A DNA stretch of 64,000 nucleotides from Chrysemys picta bellii (GCF_011386835.1 NC_088797.1:91894264-91958263); one strand, 5' to 3'. Positions 11,820 through 22,460 are shown, numbered from the stretch's first letter. Numbers and translations are program-made. The notes: generated by a model not told the origin, from the letters alone.

Positions 11820-13745
11820 AAAAAGCCTTTTGATAGGTTATAAGCTGCATGATAGACCCAATTTAGATAGAACCAAAATAAGGCTGTATTTTAAAGAAGC
11901 CTTATTGAGGGCACAGGAACAAATCATCCCGATGTGCAGAAAGAATAGCAAATATGGCAGGCAACCAGTTTGGCTCAACAGTGAAATCTTCGGTGAGCTT
12001 AAACTCAAAAAGGAAGCTTACAAGAAGTGGAAATTTGGAAAGATGACTAGGGAGGAGTACAAAAATATTGCTAGAGCATGCAGGGGTGTAATCAGGAAGG
12101 CCAAGGAACACCTGGAGTTGCAGCTAGCAAGGGATGTGAAGGGTAACAAGAAGGGTTTCTACAGGTATGTTAGCAACAAGAAGGAGGTCAGGAAAAGTGT
12201 GGGCCCCTTAGTGAATGGGTGAGGCAATATAGTGACAGATGATGTGGAAAAAGCTGAAGTACTCAATGCTTTTTTTTGCCCCAGTCTTCACAGATAAAAT
12301 CAGCTCCCAGACTGCTGCACTTGGCAACACACTATGGGTAGGAGGTGAGCAGACCTCAGTGGTGAAAGAACAGGTTAAGGACTATTTAGAAAATCTGGAC
12401 ATGCACAAGTCCATGGATCCAGATCTAATGCATCCAATGGTGCTGAGGGAGTTGGCTGATGTGATTGCAGAGCCATTGGCCATTATCTTTGAAAATTCGT
12501 GGTGATTTGGGGAGGTCCCGGATGATTGGAAAAAGGCAAATATAGTGCCCATATTTTAAAAAAGGGAAGAAAGTGAACCCAGGGAACTACAGACTGGTCA
12601 GCCTCACTTCAGTTTCCGGCAAAATCATGAAGCGGATACTCAAGGAATCCATTTTGAAGCATTTGGAGGAGAAGAAGGTGATCAAGAACAGTCAACATGG
12701 ATTCACCAAGGGCAAGTCATGCCTGACCAACCTGACTGCCTTCTATGATGAGATAACTGGCTCTGTGAATATGGGGAAAGCGGTGGATTTCTTGACTTTA
12801 GCCTGCAAGTTAAAGAAGTATAGATTGGATGAATGGATTATAAGGTGGATAGAAAGCTGGCTAGATTGTCGGGCTCAACGGGTAGTGACCAAAGGCTCAA
12901 TGTCTAGTTGGCAGCCGGTATCAAGTGGAATGCCCCAGGGGTCGGTCCTGGGGCCAGTTTTGTTCAACATCTTCATTAATGATCTGGAAGATGGGATGGA
13001 TTGTACCCTCAGCAAGTTCACAGATGACATTAAGCTGCGGGGAAAGGTAGATACACTGGAGCATAGGGATAGGGTCCAGAGTGATCTAGACAAATTGGAG
13101 GATTGGGCCAAAAGAAATATGATGAGTTTCAACAAGGACAAGTGCAGAGTCCTGCACTTAGGAAGGAAGATTCCCATGCACCGCTACAGGCTGGGGACCG
13201 AGTGGCTAAGCAACAGTTCTGCAGAGAAGGACTTGGGTATTACAGGAGACGAGAAGCTGGATATGAGTCAGCAGTCTGCCCTTGTTGCCAAGAAGGCCAA
13301 TAGCATATTGAGCTGTATTAATAGGAGCATTGCTAGCAGACTGAGGGAAGTGATTATTCCCCTCTATTCAGCACTGGTGAGACCACATCTGGAGTATTGC
13401 ATCCAGTTTTGGGCCCCCACTACAGAAAGGATATGGACAAATTGGAGAGAGTCCAGCAGAGGGCAATGAAAATGATTAGGGGGCTGGGGCACATGACTTA
13501 CGAGGAGAGGCTGAAGGAACTAGGGTTATTTAGTCTGCAGAAGAGAAGAGTGATGGGGGATTTGATAGCAGCCTTCAACTACCTGAAGGGGGGTTCCAAA
13601 GAGGATGGAGCTCAGCTGTTCTCAGTGGTGCAGATGACAGAACAAGAAGCAATGGTCTCAAATTGCAGTGGGGTCTAGGTTGGATATTAGGAAACAATAT
13701 TTCAGTGGGAGGGCGAAGAAGAACTGGAATGGGTTACACCATAGT
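11820..13745 (+). mobile_element. CR1 LINE, 5'-truncated and decayed
   Basis: Open stretches at 11830-12222, 12239-12505, 12573-13469 and 13397-13678 read in order as CR1 ORF2: a basic segment after the endonuclease, then the reverse transcriptase ([51 protein letters not shown]). Frameshifts and stops separate them. The RT box that normally reads FADD is FTDD at 13017-13028. The segment holding the first catalytic aspartate is missing near 12790-12815, where AVDFLTLACKLKKY skips the usual YLDF...FD motif. The usual CR1 3' tail is not seen. It is inactive. Confidence 0.85.
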
Positions 13746-15344
13746 CCTTATTTCCCAGGAAAACACAAGGCACTGTAAATTAAAAGAATTTCTGTTAGAG
13801 ATGGGTGCCTGTTATGTACCTGTAACAAGTATTAAAATTCTGTGAAGTAACAGAACTCACAGCAGCTCTGATCCTAGGCTCTTTCTGTCAGCTGGCGCTC
13901 TTGTAGGCAGTGGCATAGTAGTACCGCCTGTGGGGCTGGGGACGCATACTGAGGATTAAAAGAACAAAAGTTAAAAAGGATAAAGCCAAAAGTGTAATGG
14001 ATGTATTTCAAATCCCTTTTATTTTACACAGTGCTGTCTAAATTGGGGCAGTTGAAGGTGCACTAGATTCCTTGCTGTTGGCATCCCACAGCAAGTCAAG
14101 AGAAAGAATGCTGAATGAAGTTCTTTTCTTTGTAAAGGGCTGATGTGAAACAAAAGGGTTTTCAAGAGTTCAAATGCACAAAATTAACAATGAAATTCAG
14201 GCTGTTTCAAGTCAAATTCCTTATGGCCATTTAAATCTCTTATGTGTGATATTAAAAAGAGACTACTGAAGAAATGACATCCCAAATGACCTGCGATATA
14301 ATGTGAAATATTTAGCAATATAAACTCATTTTCTGAATTTTCAAGAGCCTTCAGACAGTGTTGGTTACATGAATCCCAGTTCCTCAGCTATTTGAGGTGG
14401 AGACGAAATAGTTTTAGGTGGGTTATATCTATGTACTAGTTGCAAAATGTGCAAAAGGTCTGAATTCTGATGCTGCTGGATGATGGAAGGACCCTGATTG
14501 TTGTTTGATGCCAAGCTTTAATAAATAGCCACTTGTTTACTATGAAGCCACAGAACTGAGGGCCAGATGCAGAAATAAATTAATAACAGGCAGAAGACTT
14601 AATTCTTTTTTTATACATTGGCGCCATTTCCCCCATTTCTCTCTCCATCTCGCATTAATTTTGTGGACATTGTTATCAAATTCACTAATGATTAATGAAA
14701 ATCTTCAAACTGAGCAAAGCTATTGACTGAAAGAGGGAAGAATATGAAAGAAAGGGAAGAGGGAAATAAAGCAGAGGGAAGGAGAATATGGAAAAAGGAC
14801 ATGAATTATTTTTAAATTGCATGATAAATCATTGCATCTGTTACACTCAGAGATGAAAATAAGCCAGTACGGTCAGGTACGGAGTACCGGCAAGAGCCAG
14901 TACGCTGTGCCGGACTGGACCGGCTTCCTCGGCAGTGATTTAAAGGGCCCAGAGCTCAAGCCCCTGCGGGGAGCCCTGGGCTCTTTAAATCCCTGCCAGA
15001 GCTCCGACAGCCAGGCTCGGGTGGGGATTTAAAGGGCCCAGAGCTCCGCGGCGGCCAGAGCTCCGGGGCCTTTAATTCACCCCAAGCCCCAGGGCTCCCA
15101 GCCGCCTCTGCAGCTGGTAGCTCCGGAGTGATTTAAAGGCCCTGGGGCTCCCAGCCACAGCCAGAGCCCCAGGGCCTTTAAATCTTGAAAGGCCCCACCT
15201 CTTCCGGTTGAGGCCATGCCCCCGCTCAGGACTCTGACGTACCGGTAAGTCCTTTAAGTATCAGAGGGGTAGCCGTGTTAGTCTGAATCTTGTAAAAAGC
15301 AACAGAGGGTCCTGTGGCACCTTTGAGACTAACAGAAGTACTGG

Positions 15345-15383
15345 GAGCATAAGCTTTCGTGGGTAAGAACCTCACTTCTTCAG
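15345..15383 (-). ncRNA. Hammerhead-ribozyme-like core in the minus PLE tail
   Basis: On the minus strand: ctgaaga (fits CUGANGA), a stem-loop gtg-a-ggt/acc-cac with a single bulged A, GAAA, then gcttatgctc, which can form A-U, G-C and C-G pairs closing a uuau loop before a UH cleavage position. It matches the copy at 20776-20814 base for base as far as I compared. PLE pseudo-LTRs are known to encode hammerhead motifs. Stem I is not convincing by eye, so activity is unproven. Confidence 0.55.
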
Positions 15384-15448
15384 ATGCAAGTAATGGAAAT
15401 CTCCAGAGGCAGGTATATATCAGTGTGGAGATAACGAGGTTAGTTCAA

Positions 15449-17596
15449 TCAGGGAGGGTGAGGTGCTCTGCTAGCAGTTGAGGTGTGAACACCAAGGGAG
15501 GAGAAACTGTTTCTGTAGTTGGATAGCCATTCACAGTCTTTGTTTAATCCTGATCTGATGGTGTCAAATTTACAAATGAACTGGAGCTCAGCAGTTTCTC
15601 TTTGGAGTCTGGTCCTGAAGTTTTTTTGCTGTAAGATGGCAACCTTTACATCTGCTATTGTGTGGCCAGGGAGGTTGAAGTGTTCTCCTACAGGTTTTTG
15701 TATATTGCCATTCCTGATATCTGACTTGTGTCCATTTATCCTCTTGCGTAGTGACTGTCCAGTTTGGCCAATGTACATAGCAGAGGGGCATTGCTGGCAT
15801 ATGATGGCATATATAACATTGGTGGACGTGCAGGTGAATGAGCCGGTGATGGTGTAGCTGATCTGGTTAGGTCCAGTGATGGTGTTGCTGGTGTAGATAT
15901 GTGGGCAGAGTTGGCATCGAGGTTTGTTGCATGGGTTGGTTCCTGAGTTAGAGTTGTTATGGTGCGGTCCGTGGTTGCTGGTGAGAATATGTTTAAGGTT
16001 GGCAGGTTGTCTGTGGGCGAGGACTGGCCTGCCTCCCAAGGTCTGTGAAAGTGAGGGATCATTGTCCAGGATGGGTTGTAGATCACTGATGATGCGTTGG
16101 AGAGGTTTAAGCTGAGGACTGTAGGTGATGGCCAGTGGAGTTCTGTTGGTTTCTCTTCTGGGCCTGTCTTGTAGCAGGAGGCTTCTGGGTACACGTCTGG
16201 CTCTGTTGATTTGTTTCTTTATTTCCTTGTGTGGGTATTGTAGTTTTGAGAATGCTTGGTGAAGATCTTGTAGGTGTTGGTCTCTGTCTGAGGGGTTGGA
16301 GCAGATGCGATTGTACCTCAGTGCTTGGCTGTAGACGATGGATCGTGTGGTGTGACCGGGGTGGAAGCTGGAGGCATGAAGGTAGGCGTAGCGGTCGGTG
16401 GGTTTTCGGTATAGGGTGGTGTTAATGTGGCCATCGCTTATTTGTACGGTGGTGTCCAGGAAGTGGACCTCCCGTGTAGATTGGTCCAGGCTGAGGTTGA
16501 TGGTGGGGTGGAAGCTGTTGAAAGCATGGTGGAATTCTTCCAGGGCCTCCTTCCCATGGGTCCAGATGATGAAGATGTCATCAATATAGCGTAGGTAGAG
16601 AAGGGGCATGAGTGGACGGGAGCTGAGGAAGCGTTGTTCCAGGTCAGCCATAAAAATGTTGGCATATTGTGGGGCCATGCGGGTGCCCATAGCGGTGCCA
16701 CTGGTCTGGAGGTATATATTGTCACCAAATTTGAAATAATTGTGCGTGAGGATAAAGTCACAGAGCTCAGCAATAAGTTGTGCTGTGTCATCATCAGGGA
16801 TACTGTTCCTGACAGCTTGTATTCCATCTGTATGTGGGATGTTTGTGTAGAGAGCCTCTACATCCATGGTGGCTAGGATGGTGTTTTCTGGGAGGTCACC
16901 AATGCATTGTAGTTTCCTCAGGAAATCTGTGGTGTCACGGAGATAGCTGGGAGTGCTGGTGGCGTAGGGTCTGAGTAGGGAGTCCACATATCCAGACAGT
17001 CCTTCAGTGAGAGTGCCAATGCCCGAGATGATGGGGCGTCCAGGGTTTCCAGGTTTGTGGATCTTAGGTAGTAGATAGAATAACCCCGGTCGGGGCTCTA
17101 AGGGTATGTTGATTTGTTCCTGAGTTAGTGTAGGGAGTGTCCTGATTAGATGGTGTAGTTTCTTAGTGTATTCCTCAGTGGGATCTGAGGAAAGCGGCCT
17201 GTAGAATTGGGTATTGGAGAGTTGTCTGGCAGCCTCCTTCTGGTAGTCAGACCTGTTCATGATGACAACAGCACCTCCTTTATCAGCCTCTTTGATGATA
17301 ATGTCAGGGTGGTTTCTGAGGCTGTGGATGGCATTGCGTTCTGCACGACTTAGGTTATGAGGCAAGCGATGTTGTTTTTCCACAATTTCTGCCTGTGCAC
17401 GTCGGCGGAAGCATTCTATGTATAGGTCCAGACTGTCATTTCGACCCTCAGGAGGAGTCCATGTGGAGTTCTTCTTCCTGTGTTGTTGGTGGGAGGGTAT
17501 CTGTGTATCAGTGCGCTGTTCAGTGTTATCATGAAGGTATTCTTTGAGTCGGAGGCGGCGAAAGTAGGCTTCCAGATCACCACAGAACTGTATCAT
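15449..17596 (-). CDS. PLE reverse transcriptase / GIY-YIG endonuclease, 5'-truncated copy
   Basis: This 715-codon frame from the first in-frame Met is identical to residues 179-893 of the plus copy at 18029-20710 except for one substitution near its start (KEYLHDN here, KEYFHDN there). The homologous sequence, and the open frame, continue upstream to about 17952, where the copy is cut off; about 60 N-terminal codons are lost. The RT motif C (YIDD), zinc-binding cysteines and GIY-YIG nuclease residues are all present. The start is uncertain because the natural N-terminus is missing. Near-identity with the partner points to a young insertion or sequence exchange between arms. Confidence 0.85.
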   Translation of the reverse strand: MIQFCGDLEAYFRRLRLKEYLHDNTEQRTDTQIPSHQQHRKKNSTWTPPEGRNDSLDLYIECFRRRAQAEIVEKQHRLPHNLSRAERNAIHSLRNHPDIIIKEADKGGAVVIMNRSDYQKEAARQLSNTQFYRPLSSDPTEEYTKKLHHLIRTLPTLTQEQINIPLEPRPGLFYLLPKIHKPGNPGRPIISGIGTLTEGLSGYVDSLLRPYATSTPSYLRDTTDFLRKLQCIGDLPENTILATMDVEALYTNIPHTDGIQAVRNSIPDDDTAQLIAELCDFILTHNYFKFGDNIYLQTSGTAMGTRMAPQYANIFMADLEQRFLSSRPLMPLLYLRYIDDIFIIWTHGKEALEEFHHAFNSFHPTINLSLDQSTREVHFLDTTVQISDGHINTTLYRKPTDRYAYLHASSFHPGHTTRSIVYSQALRYNRICSNPSDRDQHLQDLHQAFSKLQYPHKEIKKQINRARRVPRSLLLQDRPRRETNRTPLAITYSPQLKPLQRIISDLQPILDNDPSLSQTLGGRPVLAHRQPANLKHILTSNHGPHHNNSNSGTNPCNKPRCQLCPHIYTSNTITGPNQISYTITGSFTCTSTNVIYAIICQQCPSAMYIGQTGQSLRKRINGHKSDIRNGNIQKPVGEHFNLPGHTIADVKVAILQQKNFRTRLQRETAELQFICKFDTIRSGLNKDCEWLSNYRNSFSSLGVHTSTASRAPHPP

Positions 17597-17963
17597 GTTC
17601 GTGGGGGTGCTGGGGCAAAAGGAGAGTCCCCGAGATAGGACAGACTCTTCTGCTGGGTTGAGTGTGTAGCTGGATAAATTGACGATATTGCTGGGTGAGT
17701 TAGGGGTACCCCTGTTGTGGCCCCATGTGGCAGGTAGGATTTTAGACAGCTTACGGTCCTTTTTCCTTTGTAGAGAGGTGAAGTGTGTAATGTAGATCTC
17801 CTGTCTTATTTTAGTAAAGTCCGTTTGTGTGGAGGGTTGGTTATTTATGAGAGTCTCCAGGTTGGAGAGCTCTTTCTTGATGTTTTTCTGTTTGCTGTAT
17901 AGGATGCTGATCAGGTGGTTCCTCAGTTTCTTTGATAACGTATGGCATAATCATAATTAAATG

Positions 17964-18019
17964 CAGGACCCTCTGTTGCTTTTTACAAGATTCAGACTAA
18001 CACGGCTACCCCTCTGATA
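17964..18019 (+). repeat. PLE pseudo-LTR piece upstream of the plus-strand ORF
   Basis: These 56 nt, running from caggaccctctgttgc to cccctctgata, are the reverse complement of the left terminus of the insertion (15259-15314). The first 39 bases or so also match the 3' tail of the plus copy near 20847-20866. It ends 9 nt before the ATG at 18029. Such a partial repeat upstream of the ORF is the expected pseudo-LTR arrangement of a Penelope element. The hammerhead core is not part of this piece. Confidence 0.8.
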
Positions 18020-18028
18020 CTTGACACC

Positions 18029-20710
18029 ATGCAAGGCACTGCATTTAGCCGTATGGAATGGAAATCTATCAACCTCATGAAGAAACTTGCACAAATACAG
18101 ACAGATATCATCTTCCTTTCCAAATGCAAACAGATGGACATCATACCAAATGGACTGAAGGTGAAAAATCCATTGCTATCTACATACTGCACAGACCACA
18201 GTGAGAGATTATGCCATACGTTATCAAAGAAACTGAGGAACCACCTGATCAGCATCCTATACAGCAAACAGAAAAACATCAAGAAAGAGCTCTCCAACCT
18301 GGAGACTCTCATAAATAACCAACCCTCCACACAAACGGACTTTACTAAAATAAGACAGGAGATCTACATTACACACTTCACCTCTCTACAAAGGAAAAAG
18401 GACCGTAAGCTGTCTAAAATCCTACCTGCCACATGGGGCCACAACAGGGGTACCCCTAACTCACCCAGCAATATCGTCAATTTATCCAGCTACACACTCA
18501 ACCCAGCAGAAGAGTCTGTCCTATCTCGGGGACTCTCCTTTTGCCCCAGCACCCCCACGAACATGATACAGTTCTGTGGTGATCTGGAAGCCTACTTTCG
18601 CCGCCTCCGACTCAAAGAATACTTTCATGATAACACTGAACAGCGCACTGATACACAGATACCCTCCCACCAACAACACAGGAAGAAGAACTCCACATGG
18701 ACTCCTCCTGAGGGTCGAAATGACAGTCTGGACCTATACATAGAATGCTTCCGCCGACGTGCACAGGCAGAAATTGTGGAAAAACAACATCGCTTGCCTC
18801 ATAACCTAAGTCGTGCAGAACGCAATGCCATCCACAGCCTCAGAAACCACCCTGACATTATCATCAAAGAGGCTGATAAAGGAGGTGCTGTTGTCATCAT
18901 GAACAGGTCTGACTACCAGAAGGAGGCTGCCAGACAACTCTCCAATACCCAATTCTACAGGCCGCTTTCCTCAGATCCCACTGAGGAATACACTAAGAAA
19001 CTACACCATCTAATCAGGACACTCCCTACACTAACTCAGGAACAAATCAACATACCCTTAGAGCCCCGACCGGGGTTATTCTATCTACTACCTAAGATCC
19101 ACAAACCTGGAAACCCTGGACGCCCCATCATCTCGGGCATTGGCACTCTCACTGAAGGACTGTCTGGATATGTGGACTCCCTACTCAGACCCTACGCCAC
19201 CAGCACTCCCAGCTATCTCCGTGACACCACAGATTTCCTGAGGAAACTACAATGCATTGGTGACCTCCCAGAAAACACCATCCTAGCCACCATGGATGTA
19301 GAGGCTCTCTACACAAACATCCCACATACAGATGGAATACAAGCTGTCAGGAACAGTATCCCTGATGATGACACAGCACAACTTATTGCTGAGCTCTGTG
19401 ACTTTATCCTCACGCACAATTATTTCAAATTTGGTGACAATATATACCTCCAGACCAGTGGCACCGCTATGGGCACCCGCATGGCCCCACAATATGCCAA
19501 CATTTTTATGGCTGACCTGGAACAACGCTTCCTCAGCTCCCGTCCACTCATGCCCCTTCTCTACCTACGCTATATTGATGACATCTTCATCATCTGGACC
19601 CATGGGAAGGAGGCCCTGGAAGAATTCCACCATGCTTTCAACAGCTTCCACCCCACCATCAACCTCAGCCTGGACCAATCTACACGGGAGGTCCACTTCC
19701 TGGACACCACCGTACAAATAAGCGATGGCCACATTAACACCACCCTATACCGAAAACCCACCGACCGCTACGCCTACCTTCATGCCTCCAGCTTCCACCC
19801 CGGTCACACCACACGATCCATCGTCTACAGCCAAGCACTGAGGTACAATCGCATCTGCTCCAACCCCTCAGACAGAGACCAACACCTACAAGATCTTCAC
19901 CAAGCATTCTCAAAACTACAATACCCACACAAGGAAATAAAGAAACAAATCAACAGAGCCAGACGTGTACCCAGAAGCCTCCTGCTACAAGACAGGCCCA
20001 GAAGAGAAACCAACAGAACTCCACTGGCCATCACCTACAGTCCTCAGCTTAAACCTCTCCAACGCATCATCAGTGATCTACAACCCATCCTGGACAATGA
20101 TCCCTCACTTTCACAGACCTTGGGAGGCAGGCCAGTCCTCGCCCACAGACAACCTGCCAACCTTAAACATATTCTCACCAGCAACCACGGACCGCACCAT
20201 AACAACTCTAACTCAGGAACCAACCCATGCAACAAACCTCGATGCCAACTCTGCCCACATATCTACACCAGCAACACCATCACTGGACCTAACCAGATCA
20301 GCTACACCATCACCGGCTCATTCACCTGCACGTCCACCAATGTTATATATGCCATCATATGCCAGCAATGCCCCTCTGCTATGTACATTGGCCAAACTGG
20401 ACAGTCACTACGCAAGAGGATAAATGGACACAAGTCAGATATCAGGAATGGCAATATACAAAAACCTGTAGGAGAACACTTCAACCTCCCTGGCCACACA
20501 ATAGCAGATGTAAAGGTTGCCATCTTACAGCAAAAAAACTTCAGGACCAGACTCCAAAGAGAAACTGCTGAGCTCCAGTTCATTTGTAAATTTGACACCA
20601 TCAGATCAGGATTAAACAAAGACTGTGAATGGCTATCCAACTACAGAAACAGTTTCTCCTCCCTTGGTGTTCACACCTCAACTGCTAGCAGAGCACCTCA
20701 CCCTCCCTGA
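18029..20710 (+). CDS. Penelope-like retroelement protein: reverse transcriptase plus GIY-YIG endonuclease
   Basis: An intact 893-residue frame. The N-terminal 190 residues are charged and partly helical. RT region: DKGGAVVIMNRSDY, LPKIHKPGNPGRPIIS, motif A with D423 (ATMDVEALYTNIPH), motif B from about T476 (TSGTAMGTRMAPQYAN) and motif C Y515-I-D-D518. Then come a cysteine cluster (C734, C739, C742) and a GIY-YIG-type nuclease with I773-Y774, Y786-I-G788, R795/R797 and E816. PLE proteins reverse-transcribe element RNA at a nick made by this endonuclease. The first Met follows the pseudo-LTR by 9 nt; a second Met is 8 codons on (residue 9). No stop or frameshift is visible, so the protein may be functional. 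The Penelope sub-clade was not determined. Confidence 0.92.
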   Translation: MQGTAFSRMEWKSINLMKKLAQIQTDIIFLSKCKQMDIIPNGLKVKNPLLSTYCTDHSERLCHTLSKKLRNHLISILYSKQKNIKKELSNLETLINNQPSTQTDFTKIRQEIYITHFTSLQRKKDRKLSKILPATWGHNRGTPNSPSNIVNLSSYTLNPAEESVLSRGLSFCPSTPTNMIQFCGDLEAYFRRLRLKEYFHDNTEQRTDTQIPSHQQHRKKNSTWTPPEGRNDSLDLYIECFRRRAQAEIVEKQHRLPHNLSRAERNAIHSLRNHPDIIIKEADKGGAVVIMNRSDYQKEAARQLSNTQFYRPLSSDPTEEYTKKLHHLIRTLPTLTQEQINIPLEPRPGLFYLLPKIHKPGNPGRPIISGIGTLTEGLSGYVDSLLRPYATSTPSYLRDTTDFLRKLQCIGDLPENTILATMDVEALYTNIPHTDGIQAVRNSIPDDDTAQLIAELCDFILTHNYFKFGDNIYLQTSGTAMGTRMAPQYANIFMADLEQRFLSSRPLMPLLYLRYIDDIFIIWTHGKEALEEFHHAFNSFHPTINLSLDQSTREVHFLDTTVQISDGHINTTLYRKPTDRYAYLHASSFHPGHTTRSIVYSQALRYNRICSNPSDRDQHLQDLHQAFSKLQYPHKEIKKQINRARRVPRSLLLQDRPRRETNRTPLAITYSPQLKPLQRIISDLQPILDNDPSLSQTLGGRPVLAHRQPANLKHILTSNHGPHHNNSNSGTNPCNKPRCQLCPHIYTSNTITGPNQISYTITGSFTCTSTNVIYAIICQQCPSAMYIGQTGQSLRKRINGHKSDIRNGNIQKPVGEHFNLPGHTIADVKVAILQQKNFRTRLQRETAELQFICKFDTIRSGLNKDCEWLSNYRNSFSSLGVHTSTASRAPHPP

Positions 20711-20775
20711 TTGAACTAACCTCGTTATCTCCACACTGATATATACCTGCCTCTGGAGATTTCCATTACTTGCAT

Positions 20776-20814
20776 CTGAAGAAGTGAGGTTCTTACCCAC
20801 GAAAGCTTATGCTC
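20776..20814 (+). ncRNA. Hammerhead-ribozyme-like core in the plus PLE tail
   Basis: The order is ctgaaga (20776-20782), stem-loop II (20783-20800, gtg-a-ggt tctt acc-cac), GAAA (20801-20804), then gcttatgctc with a possible 3-bp stem III and a uuau loop. This is the core order of a type I hammerhead. It lies 66 nt after the stop codon, inside the pseudo-LTR. Hammerheads in PLE pseudo-LTRs are established; that this copy cleaves is inference, because stem I pairing is weak in my reading. Confidence 0.55.
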
Positions 20815-22460
20815 CCAGTACTTCTGTCAGTCTCAAAGGTGCCACAGGACCCTCTGTTGCTTTTTATAAGTCCTTTAAGTTACTTTCACCCCTGGTTACA
20901 TCATATAAACCAATCCATGTTAGGACACAGTCACTGGATTGTCATATTATTGTAGGTGCTCTATCTGCCATAAAGAGGAAATATTGTAAATAAGGCCCGG
21001 TTTATGAAAAGCAGCTCTATACCTAGACCTTACATATATCTCCATCTATTAATTGTCACTTTTCAAGCGGAATCACTTTGAAGGTGCTTTTTCTTCTGTT
21101 ATAGGAATAGAAAATATTAAATGAAGTGATGACTGTGTTGTATGGCGCTGTTCCACCATTTTTGGAATGGGCATTGAGAAAGGAAACGGAAGTGGATGCA
21201 GGGGAGATGGGAAACTGGCAGGGCATGGAAATAAAAGGGAGATGTAGCAGATAGGGAAGAGAGTGCAGCTGATTTAGGATGACATAGTGAATGGGAGAAC
21301 AGGTCTTGGGGGAGGGTAGCATGGTGAGCACAAATAAATGTAGAGTCTTTTATCCATGTTAAACTTTAAAAGTTTAAAATATAGCTCTGTTAAGTGTGTT
21401 TCTGTGATGTCCAGTTAATGACCCCAAATAATGTTACCCTCCACTTGACTCGGGAAAAAATAAGTACTGGTCTCTCCCAAATGTCAGCCACTTGCAGCAC
21501 CAAAATGAGGTCATTCACAGTAAATTGTGCAGTACTGTGATACTCTACTTTAATACTGTTGACATATGAATTATCATTATGTGCATCTGAGCTAACATTT
21601 CATTGAGATGAACTGTGCTGTTCACATGTCTCAGAGCTATTTTTCCAGACTGCAGACTCACATAAACATCTCTCTATCAGTTCCACTTGGTTCCCATTTA
21701 TGAAGTTATTTGCCACAACCATAACAACTGGAGACTTTTTTCTGTTTGGTGGTGGTGGTTTTTTGTTTTATTTTTTAAATGAAAGCTGTGATTTTGGACA
21801 AGATAGTGGCTGCAGAGGAGTACCAATATGGCATATGGGCACATACTGGATATTTCAGAGCCCTGAACCTGACTTGACATACACTGCCCACCCAGCCTTA
21901 ATGTTGTTCCATACAAAATTGCACAAATTTGTGCAAAGGACAAAATTGCAATTGACTAGGAAATTGTAAAATCCCACCTCCAATGTAGACTAGAACACTG
22001 TAGTATTATGGACTACACCATTGTGTGTCAGAAGTAACTCCATTGAAGTCAATGGAGTCATGCTGTAGTAAATCCAGTACAAGTAAAAGAATGCTCACAA
22101 TTTTAGTTGTCACATAATATAATTAAAATACAAACTTACAAAGTGTATTTAAATTTACATCAACCGTATAACAAACATTACATAGCACCAAACATCAATA
22201 ATTCATAAAAAATATCCTTCATCACTAACACATCACACTATGAGGAAACTTACAGACCTCTGCCATAACTAAATGTACGCTGGGGCTATTTCCTTTCATG
22301 TTCACTTAATAAACTCAATATAAAATCAACAGTGTATACTCAACAGTATATTTAAATTACAGAACCAAACAAGAGGCCAAAATGTAGAATAGGTGGGTAA
22401 TATAAAGATGGAGAGTCTGGCTATGTCGTCCCTTAACTGTTCATTTTCAGATGTTATAAC

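Larger units (their letters stand above)
15259..20866. mobile_element. Head-to-head inverted Penelope-like element pair, one insertion unit
   Basis: Two PLE copies lie in opposite orientation: a minus copy, 5'-truncated (15259-17952), and a plus copy (17964-20866). The unit is bounded by a perfect 13-bp duplication taagtcctttaag at 15246-15258 and 20867-20879, so it behaves as a single insertion. The arms 15259-17952 and 18207-20866 are inverted repeats with very few differences. The spacer is 254 nt: an 11-nt junction (17953-17963), a 56-nt pseudo-LTR piece (17964-18019) that is the reverse complement of the left end (15259-15314), then the start of the plus copy. Inverted, 5'-truncated partner copies and pseudo-LTRs are known for Penelope elements. 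Confidence 0.9.
14848..20894. mobile_element. hAT-like non-autonomous element interrupted by the PLE pair
   Basis: It starts cagagatgaaaataa at 14848 and ends ttactttcacccctg at 20894, imperfect inverted termini with CAG...CTG ends. The flanks are gttacact (14840-14847) and gttacatc (20895-20902), a decayed 8-bp duplication with 6 of 8 matches. The interior has GC-rich sub-repeats around gatttaaagggcccagagct. Without the PLE insertion (15259-20866 plus one target copy) it would be about 426 bp. It must be older than the PLE insertion. Confidence 0.6.

Noticed and set aside
15519..17000. Plus-strand open frames of 63-112 codons opposite the minus PLE, and their counterparts at 19283-20640
   Set aside because: They are antisense shadows of the conserved PLE reading frame and occur identically in both copies.
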